From: Euglena gracilis
Lineage: Eukaryota > Euglenida > Euglenophyceae > Euglenales
Assembly: GCA_039621445.1 (NCBI GenBank)
Contig: CP154955.1
Coordinates: 29,829,471-29,893,470, forward strand
DNA: 64,000 bases
Reading direction: 5' to 3'
The notes under the pieces are model-generated. The model was not told the DNA's origin. It saw only the letters and a program-made list of their open reading frames with translations, and did not search any database. Position numbers and translations under genes: made by a program. This document shows positions 63,615-64,000 of this stretch, in pieces. How positions within the stretch are numbered: the stretch's first letter is position 1; every line of letters starts with the position of its first letter.

Positions 63615-64000
63615 GTGAACCGAAAACGCAGAGAACCACCTGCCTTGGAAATAGGTTCCAAAGTCTGGTATCAACCCGAAAGACAACCTGGTACCGACAA
63701 ACTCGAACCGAAGTGGAAAGGACCGGCGGTGGTGTTGGAACGGGTAGGAGAACACTCCTACGTGGTTGAACTACGACCTGGAAACCGACAACCTGCCCAC
63801 AGTTCACAACTCAAACCCCACGTGGAGGACCTCTACAACACAACCCCCTCTACTTTTAGTCGGGCAAGGCGCAGGAGTTGGAGGTCGGACCTGACGAGTG
63901 GGAGGTTGAAAAACTTCCGAACCACCGCAGAAAAGACGTAAAACTTCAATTTTTGATTCAGTTTAAAAACTGGGACCCATCTAATACTCAGTGGGAACCC
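63615..64000 (+). CDS. R3 integrase tail and chromodomain, cut by the window end
   Basis: The frame from 63615 has SKVWYQPERQPGTDKLEPKW and VLERVGEHSYVVELRPG, the GPY/F-type tail of chromoviral integrases. From about 63890 another frame reads DEWEVEKLPNHRRKDVKLQ and FLIQFKNWDPSNTQWEP, a chromodomain like that of R1, truncated by the end of the window. Confidence 0.75.

Larger units (their letters stand above)
47554..64000 (+). mobile_element. R3: decayed Ty3/gypsy-type element with both methyltransferase modules, incomplete at the right edge
   Basis: R3 abuts the satellite at 47553. The order is LTR, PBS (48044), gag (interrupted by the nested R4), GK-rich nucleocapsid, Dam-like domain, C5-methyltransferase, protease, RT, RNase H, integrase and chromodomain, which is cut by the window end. 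The frame changes about ten times and several stops are present, so it is older than R1. Closely matching RNase H, integrase and methyltransferase blocks show that R1 and R3 share ancestry. Confidence 0.85.

Overview
The window is repeat-dominated nuclear DNA from a eukaryotic protist, most likely an alga. The nested Ty3/gypsy-type LTR retrotransposons, several of which carry a cytosine methyltransferase, recall elements known from dinoflagellates and some green algae, but the sequence does not settle the lineage. There is no operon-like gene packing. Homopolymer G/C runs of 8-13 bases are everywhere, so some one-base frame breaks may be sequencing errors.

Region 1 (1-14,690) is a patchwork of small elements: one S16-like ribosomal protein ORF, two Tc1/mariner-like elements with TA flanks, several terminal-inverted-repeat (TIR) units, long perfect hairpins, a cluster of five TGACGTCA-type palindromes, degenerate TTAGGG-like islands, a 71-bp satellite interrupted by a TIR element, and two TIR units that each carry a copy of the same unrecognised coding segment.

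Region 2 (14,690-47,553) is a 216/217-bp GC-rich satellite with higher-order repeats of 865 and 652 bp and one inverted block. It is split into three pieces by two minus-strand LTR elements, R1 (about 18,816-30,997) and R2 (37,759-45,013).

Region 3 (47,554-64,000) is a plus-strand LTR element, R3, which abuts the satellite on its left and runs off the window on its right. A second LTR element, R4 (48,385-56,181, target duplication CCAGC), is nested inside the gag gene of R3.

The most notable content is in the retroelements. R1 and R3 encode gag, a C5-cytosine methyltransferase, a second domain resembling phage-type Dam N6-adenine methyltransferases, protease, RT, RNase H, integrase and a C-terminal chromodomain. 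The two methyltransferase modules are in opposite order in R1 and R3. R2 has lost pol but keeps an open methyltransferase-derived frame in which both catalytic motifs are replaced. R4 lacks any recognisable RT, carries gag/protease and an unrecognised Cys-rich ORF, and is studded with short perfect palindromes whose loop is almost always AAA.
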